Of a stretch of 64,000 nucleotides of DNA, positions 54,627 to 63,778 are shown piece by piece. The stretch is taken from positions 496,001-560,000 of the forward strand of contig CAVRBO010000001.1 of the NCBI GenBank assembly GCA_963719285.1. Direction: 5' to 3'. The stretch's first letter is position 1. Every line of letters starts with the position of its first letter. The notes below the pieces were generated by a model that saw only the letters and a list, made by a program, of their open reading frames with translations, was not told where the DNA came from and did not search any database. The position numbers and the translations under genes are program-made. The stretch is from C-114 sp963719285. GTDB taxonomy: Bacteria; Chloroflexota; Limnocylindria; Limnocylindrales; CSP1-4.

Positions 54627-55099
54627 GGATCGACTCCCTCGAATGCCAGCGCGAAATCCTCCGATGGCCCGGAGTGGCCAGCCGACTCCTCGGCGGTGTG
54701 GGTGCGGGCGAAGGCAAGGTGGGCCGCCTCGTGCCGGACCGTCGTCGTCAGATCCGCGAGCGTCGTCCAGTTCGCGAAGATCCAGATGATGTCCGGAAAG
54801 TCCGTCGTGAACCCACCCTTGAACCCGTAACGCAGCCCGTACGTCGGTGGCGTGACGACCGTGTCGACGAAGGCCACCGACGCCTCCGCCACTCCGAGCT
54901 GCAGACATGCCTCTGCCAAGGCGCGCAGGGCCGTCTCTACGTATCCCGGATCCGGGTGGGCCACGCGGACCTGCTCCGACTGGACGTGCACGCCGAGACG
55001 GGCGAACCATGTGAACTGGGGAAACGCCTCCCGCCCGATGGTGAAGATCCCGTCCGCCGATCCGACCGGGATCCTGGCCACGGAGACGCGCGGTGTCAC
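54623..55099 (-). CDS. Putative HExxH metalloprotein
   Basis: 158 residues. VRHEAAHLAFARTH supplies an HEAAH zincin-type motif, preceded by YGFKGGFTTDFPDIIWIFANW and followed by acidic EDFALAFEG. It is shorter than known metallopeptidases, and the third ligand is uncertain. GTG start at 55099. Coupled to the HD gene. Confidence 0.5.
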   Translation of the reverse strand: MTPRVSVARIPVGSADGIFTIGREAFPQFTWFARLGVHVQSEQVRVAHPDPGYVETALRALAEACLQLGVAEASVAFVDTVVTPPTYGLRYGFKGGFTTDFPDIIWIFANWTTLADLTTTVRHEAAHLAFARTHTAEESAGHSGPSEDFALAFEGVDP

Positions 55100-55213
55100 G
55101 CTGACAAGTGTCTCAGGTCCAACGACCGCGGCGCCTCGCGGGGCGCTGTCGCCCTGCCGCCCCGCCGAGCTGGCCCCGTCGCGCGACAATGACGCCTCAC
55201 GGAGGACCGAGCC

Positions 55214-55834
55214 TTGACCGAACCGAACGAGCCGAACGGCCATCAGCATGAGCGCGAGCACGAACACGAACATGAGCACCACCACCACGAGCCGATCGAT
55301 CATGCGGACGCGGTCCGGTCCTTCCGTGCGGACAAGGACGCGTTCTTCAAGACCAACCACGGCAGTCCGATCCCCGCTGCCGAGCGGGGCGCGTTCGAAG
55401 GTCTCCCCTACTTCGCGGTCGACGAAGGGCTCGTGTTCGAAGGTTTGACCCTCGAACCCTACGGCGGCAGCGAACCGACGAGCTTCGAGATCCCGACCTC
55501 GGACGGCAAGCTCCGGCCAGCCGAGCGGGCGGGTACGTTCCAGTTCGCCGTCCACTCGGTCGCCTGCACGCTGACCGCCTACACCTTTGCCCATGACCAC
55601 TCCGGATCGGTCTTCGTGCCGTTCCTCGACGGCACCTCCGGGAAGGAGTCATACGGCGCGGGGCGCTACCTGGACATCGAGCCGGACGAGGACGGGACCT
55701 ACACGCTGGACTTCAACCTCGCCTACCACCCGTCGTGCGTCTACGACATCAGGTTCTCGTGCCCGTTGACGCCGGCCGAGAACCGCCTCCCCGTCCGGAT
55801 CGAAGCCGGGGAGCGCCTGGCCCCGGAGGCCTGA
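55214..55834 (+). CDS. DUF1684 protein with His-rich N-terminus
   Basis: 206 residues. TTG start after GGAGG. Residues 11-27 are mostly His/Glu (HQHEREHEHEHEHHHHEP), a likely metal-binding stretch. The rest follows DUF1684: FRADKDAFFKTNHGSPIP, ESYGAGRYLDIEPDEDG and CPLTPAENRLPVRIEAGE. Family function unknown. Confidence 0.85.
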   Translation: MTEPNEPNGHQHEREHEHEHEHHHHEPIDHADAVRSFRADKDAFFKTNHGSPIPAAERGAFEGLPYFAVDEGLVFEGLTLEPYGGSEPTSFEIPTSDGKLRPAERAGTFQFAVHSVACTLTAYTFAHDHSGSVFVPFLDGTSGKESYGAGRYLDIEPDEDGTYTLDFNLAYHPSCVYDIRFSCPLTPAENRLPVRIEAGERLAPEA

Positions 55835-55841
55835 CCCGGCG

Positions 55842-57236
55842 TTACGGCGCGACGTTGTGGTTCAGGTGGAACACGTTGTCCGGATCCCAGGCTCGCTTGA
55901 GCATCGTGAGCCGAGCGAGCTTGGTGTCGCCGTAGATGGCGCGTGTCCGCTCCGGTCCCGTCTCGGCGATCTCGTTGATGTAGCCGCCCGGGACGGTGTC
56001 GGGCTCGACGATCGCCATCGCCCGGCGCACCCAATCGCGCCGCAGGTCGTCCTGGGCGGGGTCTTCCCAGGCGGTGTCGGCGCTCACATCGAACCGGGGG
56101 TTCCGCCCGGTGAAGGCCATTGCGTCGTCCTGGACCCGCGCGATCGCGCCGCCCTGGACGGTGATGGAGAACGAGCCGCCGACGGGTCCTCCGGCGACGT
56201 GCCCCACCAGCTCGTCGAGGGTATCCGGGCGGACGTCGTCGGCGTAGGCACCCATGATGTACGACCGATGGCCCGGACCCATCTCGAGGTCGTTCGCGAC
56301 CTGGACCTCGAGGTACGGCTGGCTGCCGTTCGTCGTGGAGACAGGCGCCGGTCCTGAGCGGAGAGGAGCGACGTCCCGCTCGACGTTCGCCGCTTCGCCG
56401 CTGTGGTTGTAGGCGACGACCACGATCGGCCCCCCGGCGACCGATTCGGGATAGTCCGCGGCGGGTTCCGCGCGACTGATCTCAAGGATCAACGAGACGG
56501 CGTCGGGAGCGACCGCGGCGTAGTCGCGGACGATCGGCCAGACCTCGTGGATCTGCGACGCCGGGTGGATCCATGCACCGCGATGGAGCAGCGGCCCGAA
56601 CGGGTGCAGACCGAACTCGAACGCGGTCACGACTCCGAAGTTGGCGCCGGCACCCCGGATCCCCCAGAACAGGTCGGGTTCCTGTGTCTCGCTCGCCCGC
56701 ACATGGCGGCCGTCCGCCGTGACGAGCTCGACGGCGCGGAGGTTGTCGATGGTCAGCCCGAAGTTCCGCTGCAGCCGGCCCACCCCACCACCAAGGGTCA
56801 GGCCGGCGACCCCGGTATGGCCGATCACACCGACCGGACAGACGAGGCCGTGAGCCTGGGCCGCGATGTCGAGCTCGCCGAGAAGCGCACCGCCGTTCGC
56901 CTGGGCGATTCGCCGCTCGGGGTCGATGGTCACGCCCCGCAGCCGCGACATGTCGATGACGAGTCCGCCCTCGGACGTCGAGTGGCCGGATGCGCTGTGA
57001 CCGCCCGACCGGATCGCGATCTCGAGATCGCGCTCGCGCCCGAACCGGATCGCCGTAGCCACGTCCCTGACGCTGGACGGGCGGACGAGGAGGGCCGGGC
57101 GCCGGTCGAACACCGCGTTCCAGACGCGACGCGCCTCGCCGTACGAAAGGTCGTCCGGGGCGATGACCTCGCCTGCGCAGGTCTCGCGCAGCCGGCTGAT
57201 ATGTCCGGGCGCGAGCCGGGCGATCGTGTCGGTCAT
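55842..57236 (-). CDS. FAD-binding oxidoreductase, BBE-like (PCMH fold)
   Basis: 464 residues. RSGGHSASGHS contains the histidine that bonds FAD (8-alpha); the second, cysteine, link of berberine-bridge enzymes is absent (VIGHTGVAGLTLGGGVG), so FAD is probably mono-covalent. The C-terminal BBE segment RLTMLKRAWDPDNVFHLNHN is present. ATG 57236 is preferred because GGAGG lies between it and an in-frame ATG at 57251. Substrate unknown. Confidence 0.85.
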   Translation of the reverse strand: MTDTIARLAPGHISRLRETCAGEVIAPDDLSYGEARRVWNAVFDRRPALLVRPSSVRDVATAIRFGRERDLEIAIRSGGHSASGHSTSEGGLVIDMSRLRGVTIDPERRIAQANGGALLGELDIAAQAHGLVCPVGVIGHTGVAGLTLGGGVGRLQRNFGLTIDNLRAVELVTADGRHVRASETQEPDLFWGIRGAGANFGVVTAFEFGLHPFGPLLHRGAWIHPASQIHEVWPIVRDYAAVAPDAVSLILEISRAEPAADYPESVAGGPIVVVAYNHSGEAANVERDVAPLRSGPAPVSTTNGSQPYLEVQVANDLEMGPGHRSYIMGAYADDVRPDTLDELVGHVAGGPVGGSFSITVQGGAIARVQDDAMAFTGRNPRFDVSADTAWEDPAQDDLRRDWVRRAMAIVEPDTVPGGYINEIAETGPERTRAIYGDTKLARLTMLKRAWDPDNVFHLNHNVAP

Positions 57237-57374
57237 ACCCTCGGCCTCCATTGCGTCGGCGGTTCAGGTCGTCAGGGCAACAGTGCCCGATCGCCGCATC
57301 ACCCTAAGCGTTTTCGGACAGCTGCGCGTCTGCGTAGCGATGGGCGCGTCCGGGTCACCGCTCGCTCCCGCGAG

Positions 57375-57398
57375 TATCGTCTCGGCGGGAGGTGAGGG
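57375..57398 (+). promoter_or_regulatory. -10 and ribosome site before the sigma factor gene
   Basis: TATCGT (57375-57380) and GGGAGGTGAGGG (57388-57398) directly precede the TTG at 57400, fixing that start over the upstream ATG at 57340. Confidence 0.5.
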
Positions 57399-57399
57399 T

Positions 57400-57915
57400 T
57401 TGTCCGATCGGGCGTCGGCGAAGACGCTCGTCACGACGATCGAGCGGGAGCATGGCAACGCGCTGACCGGGTTCGTTTGCCGCCTGGGCGTGGACGACTG
57501 GTCATCGGATGACGTCGTCCAGGAGGCTCTGCTCCGGCTCTACGATGCGATCGTCGCCGGCAAGCGGATCGAGGATCCACGGGCTTGGGTCTTCACGGTC
57601 GCTTACCGGCTCGCCATGGACGAGCATCGTCGCATCGAGCGTTCGTCGCGACTCGATGGTGCAACGTCCCGGCATGCGGACGGTCCCGCCCCGGACGTTG
57701 ACCCCGTCACCGTGTCCGAGCGTCGGATGGTCTGGGCCGAGGTCGACCATCTGCCCGTTCGCCAACGCCATGTCCTCTATCTCCGCTACGCGGCGGATCT
57801 GCCGTTCGAAGTGGTCGGGCGGGTGCTCGGCATCACGGCGAGTGCCGCCCGAAGCCACGCGACCCAAGCCATCGGCACGCTCCGCACCCGACTCACCCGA
57901 TCGGAAGGATCGTGA
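57400..57915 (+). CDS. ECF-type RNA polymerase sigma factor
   Basis: 171 residues. Region 2 is WSSDDVVQEALLRLYDAI followed by DPRAWVFTVAYRLAMDEHRR; region 4 is LPVRQRHVLYLRYAADLPFEVVG with the recognition helix ITASAARSHATQAIGTLR. The next gene (57915) overlaps its stop by one base and has one membrane segment, the layout of an anti-sigma factor. Confidence 0.9.
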   Translation: MSDRASAKTLVTTIEREHGNALTGFVCRLGVDDWSSDDVVQEALLRLYDAIVAGKRIEDPRAWVFTVAYRLAMDEHRRIERSSRLDGATSRHADGPAPDVDPVTVSERRMVWAEVDHLPVRQRHVLYLRYAADLPFEVVGRVLGITASAARSHATQAIGTLRTRLTRSEGS

Positions 57916-59246
57916 TGGACGAGTATCGGATCGAGGACGCGCTGCGAGCCGGGCCGCCCGACCTGCCTCGCCACCGCGAAGGCGCGCTCGAGCGCGGACT
58001 GGATGCCCGAAGGCGCGAGGATCGGGCCGGTACGACATTCCGGGCCACGCTCCGGCCCGCTTCGTCGGCGGTCTTCTTCGCCGCGGCAGCCGTGGTGCTC
58101 GCCATCGTCGTCGTGTCGGGATTCGTCACCGCGAGTCACCAGCCAGCGGCCATCCCGTCAGCTGTCCCTACCTCATCGCCCCTGTCCTCGCCGACCGGGG
58201 CGACGCCAGGCACGTCCCCGACGCCGATCGCGGTCGGCGCTCCGGCCGAACTCGTCGACCGATGGGTGGGACGAGTGCGCCCCATCGCAGGGCTGGCGAC
58301 GCCGGCGACACGGGCCATCCTCGAGATCCAAGGGGCCGAGCTTCACTTCGACGCTGGCCAGGGGAGACAGATCTTCGATTCGTCGGTCGCGCAGGTCGGC
58401 CCTGGCATCCTTCGCCTCACCGCCACGACCCGCGCCGGGGGTTGCGAGCCGTTCGACGAAGGAACGTTCCTCTGGTCGCTGTCCGCGGCTGGAGCGAGCC
58501 TGCGGATCGAGGTCATCGCCGATGCGTGCGCCGCTCGAGCGGCCACCCTCGCCGGGACGTGGACGCACACGGCCTGTCGCGATCCGGCACAGGACTGCCT
58601 GGGCCCACTCGAAGCGGGAACATACGCCTCCACGGACTTCGACCCGTTCCACACCGGCCAGGCGGGTCAGTTGTCATACACCGTCCCTGCGGGTTGGGCG
58701 GACACGATCGACCACCGAACGAACTACTTCCTGCGGCGGACAGCCGACTACGTGGCCGATCCGGGCCTCGACGGGAACGACACGATCGGAGGGATCTACA
58801 TCTGGGCCGGGACGATCGCGGCCGGCCAGCCCACCGACTGCTCCGCTGTGCCCGCGTCGGGGGTAGCGATATCGGCTGATGCGATCGCCGATCATCTCGC
58901 GTCGCTCCCGATGCTCGATGTCGTCGATCGCGGAACGATCCGGCTCGGCACGCGGACGGCCCGCGTCCTCGACCTGTCACTGAGAACGACCTACCGAGCA
59001 GACTGTCCGTTCTCGAACGGACAGCCGTTCCGGTCCCTGGTCATGTTCGCCGACATCGGCACCGACGGCGGCGTATGGGGCCTCGGGCCTGGCGGCGGCC
59101 ACCGCGTGCTGCTGTTCGATGTCGCACCTGGGCGCGTGGTTTCGGTGTGGGTCGAGGGCGACAGCGATGGATTCGCCGCGCTCCTTCGCGACGCCATGCC
59201 CATCATCGAGAGTTTCGAGCTCGCCGATCCGTCGAAGAAGCCCTGA
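57915..59246 (+). CDS. Membrane-anchored protein, possible anti-sigma factor
   Basis: 443 residues. A 50-residue cytoplasmic N-terminus (DEYRIEDALRAGPPDLPRH), one membrane segment (AVFFAAAAVVLAIVVVSGFV), a Pro/Ser/Thr linker, and a large outer part. The outer domain CLGPLEAGTYASTDFDPF ... YTVPAGWADTIDHR is shared with the lipoprotein that follows. GTG 57912 is an alternative start. Anti-sigma role is inferred from position and topology only; no zinc HxxxCxxC motif. Confidence 0.65.
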   Translation: MDEYRIEDALRAGPPDLPRHREGALERGLDARRREDRAGTTFRATLRPASSAVFFAAAAVVLAIVVVSGFVTASHQPAAIPSAVPTSSPLSSPTGATPGTSPTPIAVGAPAELVDRWVGRVRPIAGLATPATRAILEIQGAELHFDAGQGRQIFDSSVAQVGPGILRLTATTRAGGCEPFDEGTFLWSLSAAGASLRIEVIADACAARAATLAGTWTHTACRDPAQDCLGPLEAGTYASTDFDPFHTGQAGQLSYTVPAGWADTIDHRTNYFLRRTADYVADPGLDGNDTIGGIYIWAGTIAAGQPTDCSAVPASGVAISADAIADHLASLPMLDVVDRGTIRLGTRTARVLDLSLRTTYRADCPFSNGQPFRSLVMFADIGTDGGVWGLGPGGGHRVLLFDVAPGRVVSVWVEGDSDGFAALLRDAMPIIESFELADPSKKP

Positions 59247-59308
59247 GCAGATCGCCCTCTGGACGCGTCAGTTGGGTAGCGACGACGACGCGTGACGCAG
59301 GAGGAGAA

Positions 59309-60115
59309 ATGGATCGAGGGAGACGTGCGCTGACGCTCGCGACCGCGGCGTGGATGGTCGCCGGCTGCATGGGCGGTTCAGAAACACCGGTGACCGCCCA
59401 GTCCGGAACCGATGCGCCCGCGACCCGAACGACGGCTCTGCCGGCGATCGTCACGCCCTCGCCTCCGGAGGCCTCCAAGCCCGCCGCCCCAAGCACGGTG
59501 ATCACGTGTGACGAAGGGACGATCGGATGCGCGGGTCCCCTGACCCCCGGCCAGCACACGACGGACCACTTCGACCACCCATTCTCATTCACAGTGCCTG
59601 AGGGCTGGACGAATGACCGGGACATCGGTCGCGCATACGCCCTCCGGGCGGCCGCCGCACCCAACGCCGAGTTCCTGGTCTGGTCCCATGCCGCTCCGGC
59701 GATGCAGACTCCCGACTGCAGCGCCGCTCGTCGGCCCGGCTTCGGGACGAGCGTGGCCGAGTGGCTCCGGTCCCTGTCCTCGGATGATCGCGTCGCCGTG
59801 ACGAAGCGCGAAACCTTCGACCTGGGTGGTCGTGCGGCAACGCGCGTCGAGATCGCCACGAAGGGGACGTTCAAGATGCTGTGCCCGGACAACACGGATC
59901 CCTTCGCGGTGATCGTCACGGATACCTTCGATCCTCCGACGCGCGCGCACGGCGGTGGTCGGTCCGACTCGATTGCCTTCGCCTCGATGACCCTCATCGA
60001 CTTCGGCGACGACGCGATCGTCATCTGGAACGACGGCGGCGATGTCGCGCTCGCCAGGATGGTCGAGCTGGCAGTGCCGGTGATCCGCTCGATCCGATTC
60101 GCGAACGGCCAGTGA
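59309..60115 (+). CDS. Lipoprotein sharing a domain with the preceding gene
   Basis: 268 residues. Signal peptide with lipobox MVAGC, a Thr/Ser/Pro linker, then CAGPLTPGQHTTDHFDHPF and FTVPEGWTNDRDIGRAYALR, matching the upstream protein; a C-terminal part follows with two more cysteines. GGAGGAG (about 59300) precedes the ATG. Probably part of the sigma-factor cluster; function unknown. Confidence 0.7.
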   Translation: MDRGRRALTLATAAWMVAGCMGGSETPVTAQSGTDAPATRTTALPAIVTPSPPEASKPAAPSTVITCDEGTIGCAGPLTPGQHTTDHFDHPFSFTVPEGWTNDRDIGRAYALRAAAAPNAEFLVWSHAAPAMQTPDCSAARRPGFGTSVAEWLRSLSSDDRVAVTKRETFDLGGRAATRVEIATKGTFKMLCPDNTDPFAVIVTDTFDPPTRAHGGGRSDSIAFASMTLIDFGDDAIVIWNDGGDVALARMVELAVPVIRSIRFANGQ

Positions 60116-60154
60116 TCTCGCGTTGCGCGGACTCCGTCGCGGTTGATCGCGCGG

Positions 60155-61393
60155 CTACGCATCGCCTGCGTGGACGATGTGCTCGAACTCGCGCCACAGG
60201 ATCGCGACGAGCAGGGCCGACCCCGCGAACGCGAACCAGAACGGCGCCGTGATCCCGAACGTCCGGGCGAGCAGTCCGCCGAGCGGGGTCCCGACCACGA
60301 GTCCGCCGACGATCGCCACGCGGTAGACGCCCGTCACCCGACCCAGGAGCTCGTCCGGCACGGCGCGCTGGCGGACCACGGTCGACGTGGTGCCCCACAC
60401 GAACGCGTGGGCGCCGAAGATCACGAGCGTCGCGAGCGCGACGGCGGGCGCCGTCGTCAGTGCCAGCACCAGGTGGGTACCGGTCTCGATCAGCAGCCCG
60501 ACCCGCATGATGTCGGCCAGCGAGAACCGGCGTTCGAGGCGGCCATACGAGAGGAGCCCGAAGGCCCCGCCGACCGCGACCGCGGTCGTGAGCAGCCCGA
60601 ACCCGACCTCGTTCATCCCGAGCCGGTCGCCCGCGTACAGGACGAGCACGGACCACGCCGCGCCCCAGGTGATGTTGAACGTGAAGATCGTGAGCGCGAG
60701 CGTGCGCATCGGCGGGTGTGCGATGAGCCAGCGGATGCCCTCGACCATCTCGGCGCGGAGACCGCTCCCCTCGGCGGCGCGTTCGCGCGGGCCGGTCACG
60801 ACGCGTGAGATCAGCACGGCCCCCAGGGCGAAACAGGCGGCATTCGTCGCGAATGGGAGGGCCATGCCGAATGCGAACAGGAAGGCGCCGACAGGTGGGA
60901 ACAGGAGCTGGTTGGTGAGCAGGAACGCACCTTGCATCCGGGCGTTCGCGATGCCCAGGTCCTCGCGGGCGACGAGACCCGGTATCAGCGTGCTGCTCGC
61001 GGAATCCGCGAACGTCTCCGCCGTCCCCAGGACGAACAGGACGACGAGCACGACCGCGATGTTGACGGTGCCCGTGACGATCACGACGACGAGACCGGCC
61101 AGGACGATCGCCCGCCCGACGTCCACGACGACGACGATCCGGCGCCGATCGAACCGGTCGGCCACCGCGCCGCCCAGCACCCCGAACAGCAGGACCGGGA
61201 GGTACTCGCTCAGGAGCGCCATCGAAACGAGGAACGGGTCGCGCGTCTGCGACGCTACGAGGAGCGGCCCGGCCGCGATCACGACGCCATCGCCCGCGTT
61301 GTTCACCACGGACGCCGCCAGCAACCAGCGAAAGCCCCGTCCGAGCCGCCCTGGCGCGATGGTCTCGGTCAGCCGGCTGGGAACGACTCGCAC
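60155..61393 (-). CDS. MFS transporter
   Basis: 412 residues, twelve predicted membrane segments, loop VADRFDRRRIVVVVDVGR after segment 2, and GPRERAAEGSGLRAEMVEG in the central cytoplasmic loop. DHA3-like exporter. GTG 61393 lies 7 nt after TACCCT (61406-61401), so the gene appears leaderless. Confidence 0.85.
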   Translation of the reverse strand: MRVVPSRLTETIAPGRLGRGFRWLLAASVVNNAGDGVVIAAGPLLVASQTRDPFLVSMALLSEYLPVLLFGVLGGAVADRFDRRRIVVVVDVGRAIVLAGLVVVIVTGTVNIAVVLVVLFVLGTAETFADSASSTLIPGLVAREDLGIANARMQGAFLLTNQLLFPPVGAFLFAFGMALPFATNAACFALGAVLISRVVTGPRERAAEGSGLRAEMVEGIRWLIAHPPMRTLALTIFTFNITWGAAWSVLVLYAGDRLGMNEVGFGLLTTAVAVGGAFGLLSYGRLERRFSLADIMRVGLLIETGTHLVLALTTAPAVALATLVIFGAHAFVWGTTSTVVRQRAVPDELLGRVTGVYRVAIVGGLVVGTPLGGLLARTFGITAPFWFAFAGSALLVAILWREFEHIVHAGDA

Positions 61394-61400
61394 GCCGGAG

Positions 61401-61406
61401 AGGGTA
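61401..61406 (-). promoter_or_regulatory. -10 element TACCCT of a leaderless promoter
   Basis: On the minus strand TACCCT ends 7 nt before GTG 61393; no ribosome site. Confidence 0.45.
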
Positions 61407-61455
61407 TCAACGCACGCGTCTCAGGCGGCGAGCACCTCGACGCCGGGGCAGGTAC

Positions 61456-63255
61456 CTAGCTGCGCCAGCCGATCGCGTCGATCGTGATCGTGGGCCGACC
61501 GGACGTCCCGAGGTTCGTGATGACGACCGTGTGCGCTCCGGCGGCGAGCGTCTTCGAGTAGATGAGCACGCGCCGGTGGGTCCCGGTCGCCCGCCTGCTG
61601 TTGTACATGCCCTCGTCGACCGTGACGCTCACGCCGTCGATCGTGACCCGCATCTTGCCCTTGCTCACGCCCGTCGTCCCGATCAGGTAGAAGTGGTCGC
61701 CGGTGAACTTGAGGGTCATCTTCGACCCGGTCCGACTCGTGGAGGTCTCCGTCCCGTTCACGTCCGCGCTGTTGCGCTGCCGGACCGTGCCGAGGCTGAA
61801 CCCGAACGACCGGTCGTCCTTCGGCACGACGACCTTGAGCTCTCGCCACGGCGGGGCGTTGCCCACCGCGTCGCGCGCCGTCACCTGGATGTACCAGGTG
61901 CCCGGAGCCAGGCCCGCGAAGGTCCGGGACCGACCGATCTGGCCATGGACCGCCGACCAGGCGCCCGTCGCGCCCTTCTTGATCCGGAACAGATAGCGCA
62001 CGACGCCCACGTTGTCCGTCGCCGACATCGTCACCGCGAACGAGCCATCCACCGAGCGGACGATCGAGGGCACGGCGACGCTCTTCAGGACCGGCACGCC
62101 CGCGTCCACGTTGACCGGGACCTGGAGCCACGGCGACAGGTTGCCGGCGGCGTCGGTGGCGCGCACGCCGATGAGCCAATCCCCGCTTCCGAGCGTGAAC
62201 GTCTTCGATCGGGCGGTCTGGACGGTGACCGGCGACCACGCGGCCGTGCCCCGCCTGGTTCGTACCTGGTAACCGGTGACGCCGAGGTTGTCCTTGGCCG
62301 CCCAGGTCGCGTTGAACGTCCCCGGTGCCTTCCTGGGCGCGGCGAGCGCGGTCATCTTCGGGACGGCGTCGTCAGGCAGGAGGGTCATCACCTTGGTGAT
62401 GTTGTTGAGGTAGGTGAGATGACGGGCGCTGCCTTCGTGCGTCCCGAGCCAGTGCGCGCTCGCCTCGCTGACCGTGACGTAGCCGGCCGCGTCGTACAGG
62501 ATGACGAGGTGGGCGAAGGCCTGGACGCCGGCCAGCCAGCTCGGGAACCGGGCATACGTGTAGCCGTTCCCAGGGGCATACGGCACCGCGCCGTACGCCG
62601 TCTGCCACGAGTGGTAGAGCATGTTGCCCCAGTTCAGGGTCGTCACCGCGTAGCCCTTGGTGCCCGACGAACTCTCGGCGTGGAAGAGACCCAGGGCGAA
62701 GGCCGGATTGACCCCACGTGCGATCAGCTCGTTGTAGATGGCCGATCCGGACGCCAGTGCCGGCGAGCTCACGGCGCGCAGGCGGTCGACGAAGGACGCC
62801 TTCGTGATCGTGGGCCCGGCGATGATGTGGTCGCTCGCGTGGTGCCCGGTGGGTGGCGGCGGACAGAGGGAATGGTCCAGGGTCGCGTTCGCGGAGCCGA
62901 CCACGGCGGCCGCGTCGGTGATCGTGACCGACACGCTCTGGGTCGTGATCGAGCAGTTGTTCACGAGGTTGACCGTCAGGTCGTCCAGGCTGCTGTCACC
63001 GCTGGCGGCCGCCACGCCGCGCACCGCGAAGACGTAGTGGTAGGGCGCGACGAACCCGACGAAGTGGCCGGTGACGGCGACCTTCTCGAGGTTGGTGGAC
63101 CCGATGCTCAGCGCGGACTGGGTGATCGTCGCGCTGATCGGCCCGGCCGCCTGGGCGCTCGTCGGAGTGGCCAGCGACCCCACCGCCACGAGGGTCACGA
63201 GCACGGCCGACAGCAAGCGTGCGGGGATGCCAGGGATGCCGGTGGTGAAGAACAC
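61456..63255 (-). CDS. Secreted glucosaminidase-like protein with FN3-like and C-terminal beta domains
   Basis: About 599 residues from GTG 63255 (start uncertain; the frame stays open further upstream). Signal peptide FFTTGIPGIPARLLSAVLVTLVAVG-type, then a beta domain to about residue 150, a lysozyme/glucosaminidase-like region (VNPAFALGLFHAESSSGTKG with Glu, LNWGNMLYH, YARFPSWLAGVQAFAHL), two FN3-like repeats (NVGVVRYLFRIKKG; TWYIQVTARDAVGN) and a C-terminal beta-sandwich (TLKFTGDHFYLIGTTG). Expected to act on peptidoglycan or surface glycans; activity inferred. Confidence 0.7.
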   Translation of the reverse strand: MFFTTGIPGIPARLLSAVLVTLVAVGSLATPTSAQAAGPISATITQSALSIGSTNLEKVAVTGHFVGFVAPYHYVFAVRGVAAASGDSSLDDLTVNLVNNCSITTQSVSVTITDAAAVVGSANATLDHSLCPPPPTGHHASDHIIAGPTITKASFVDRLRAVSSPALASGSAIYNELIARGVNPAFALGLFHAESSSGTKGYAVTTLNWGNMLYHSWQTAYGAVPYAPGNGYTYARFPSWLAGVQAFAHLVILYDAAGYVTVSEASAHWLGTHEGSARHLTYLNNITKVMTLLPDDAVPKMTALAAPRKAPGTFNATWAAKDNLGVTGYQVRTRRGTAAWSPVTVQTARSKTFTLGSGDWLIGVRATDAAGNLSPWLQVPVNVDAGVPVLKSVAVPSIVRSVDGSFAVTMSATDNVGVVRYLFRIKKGATGAWSAVHGQIGRSRTFAGLAPGTWYIQVTARDAVGNAPPWRELKVVVPKDDRSFGFSLGTVRQRNSADVNGTETSTSRTGSKMTLKFTGDHFYLIGTTGVSKGKMRVTIDGVSVTVDEGMYNSRRATGTHRRVLIYSKTLAAGAHTVVITNLGTSGRPTITIDAIGWRS

Positions 63256-63358
63256 GTGCGTATGCGGTCGAGTCCGCCTCCAGATGGTGAGCCTCTGAGG
63301 AGCCTCGTCAAGGTCATGGGCGACCCAGGACAAGGGTACGTGACAACGCAAGTCCCCG

Positions 63359-63364
63359 TATCCT
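63359..63364 (+). promoter_or_regulatory. -10 element TATCCT
   Basis: TATCCT lies 37 nt before GTG 63402, which also has GGAGAAGGA as ribosome site, so this gene has a short leader. Confidence 0.35.
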
Positions 63365-63401
63365 GAGGGTCATCGAGCGTCGCCACGGAACGGAGAAGGA
63401 C

Positions 63402-63773
63402 GTGAACCTCAACAGCATCCTCATCGGGTCCGAGCACCCGGAGCGACTGGTCGAGTACTACACCAAGATCCTCGGCGAACCCGTCTTCTCGGGCGAGGGG
63501 TACACCTCCTACGAGATCGGATCGGGGTCGGTGACGGTGGGCCCGCACAGCGAGGTCAAGGGCCGGAACCCGGCTCCCGGACGGATCATCTGGAACATCG
63601 AGACGAAGGACGTCGCCGGCGAATTCGCCCGGATGAAGGCGGCGGGGGCCATCGTGATCGCGGAGCCGTACAGCTTCGAAGCTTCGCCCGGCTCGTGGAT
63701 CGCGACGCTCGCCGATCCGGACGACAACTACTTCCAGCTCCAGACTCCGTTCGAGATGCCTCCCGCCGGTTGA
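63402..63773 (+). CDS. VOC-family protein
   Basis: 123 residues. NSILIGSEHPERLVEYYTKI, SVTVGPHSEVKGRNPAPG and IATLADPDDNYFQLQTPF give both halves of a VOC domain with metal-ligand-type His and Glu. GTG start. Fourth VOC sequence in the window. Confidence 0.82.
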   Translation: MNLNSILIGSEHPERLVEYYTKILGEPVFSGEGYTSYEIGSGSVTVGPHSEVKGRNPAPGRIIWNIETKDVAGEFARMKAAGAIVIAEPYSFEASPGSWIATLADPDDNYFQLQTPFEMPPAG

Positions 63774-63778
63774 CGCGA

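Noticed and set aside
58003..58866. 287-codon plus-strand frame
   Set aside because: Arg/Ser/Pro-rich shadow of the anti-sigma-like gene.
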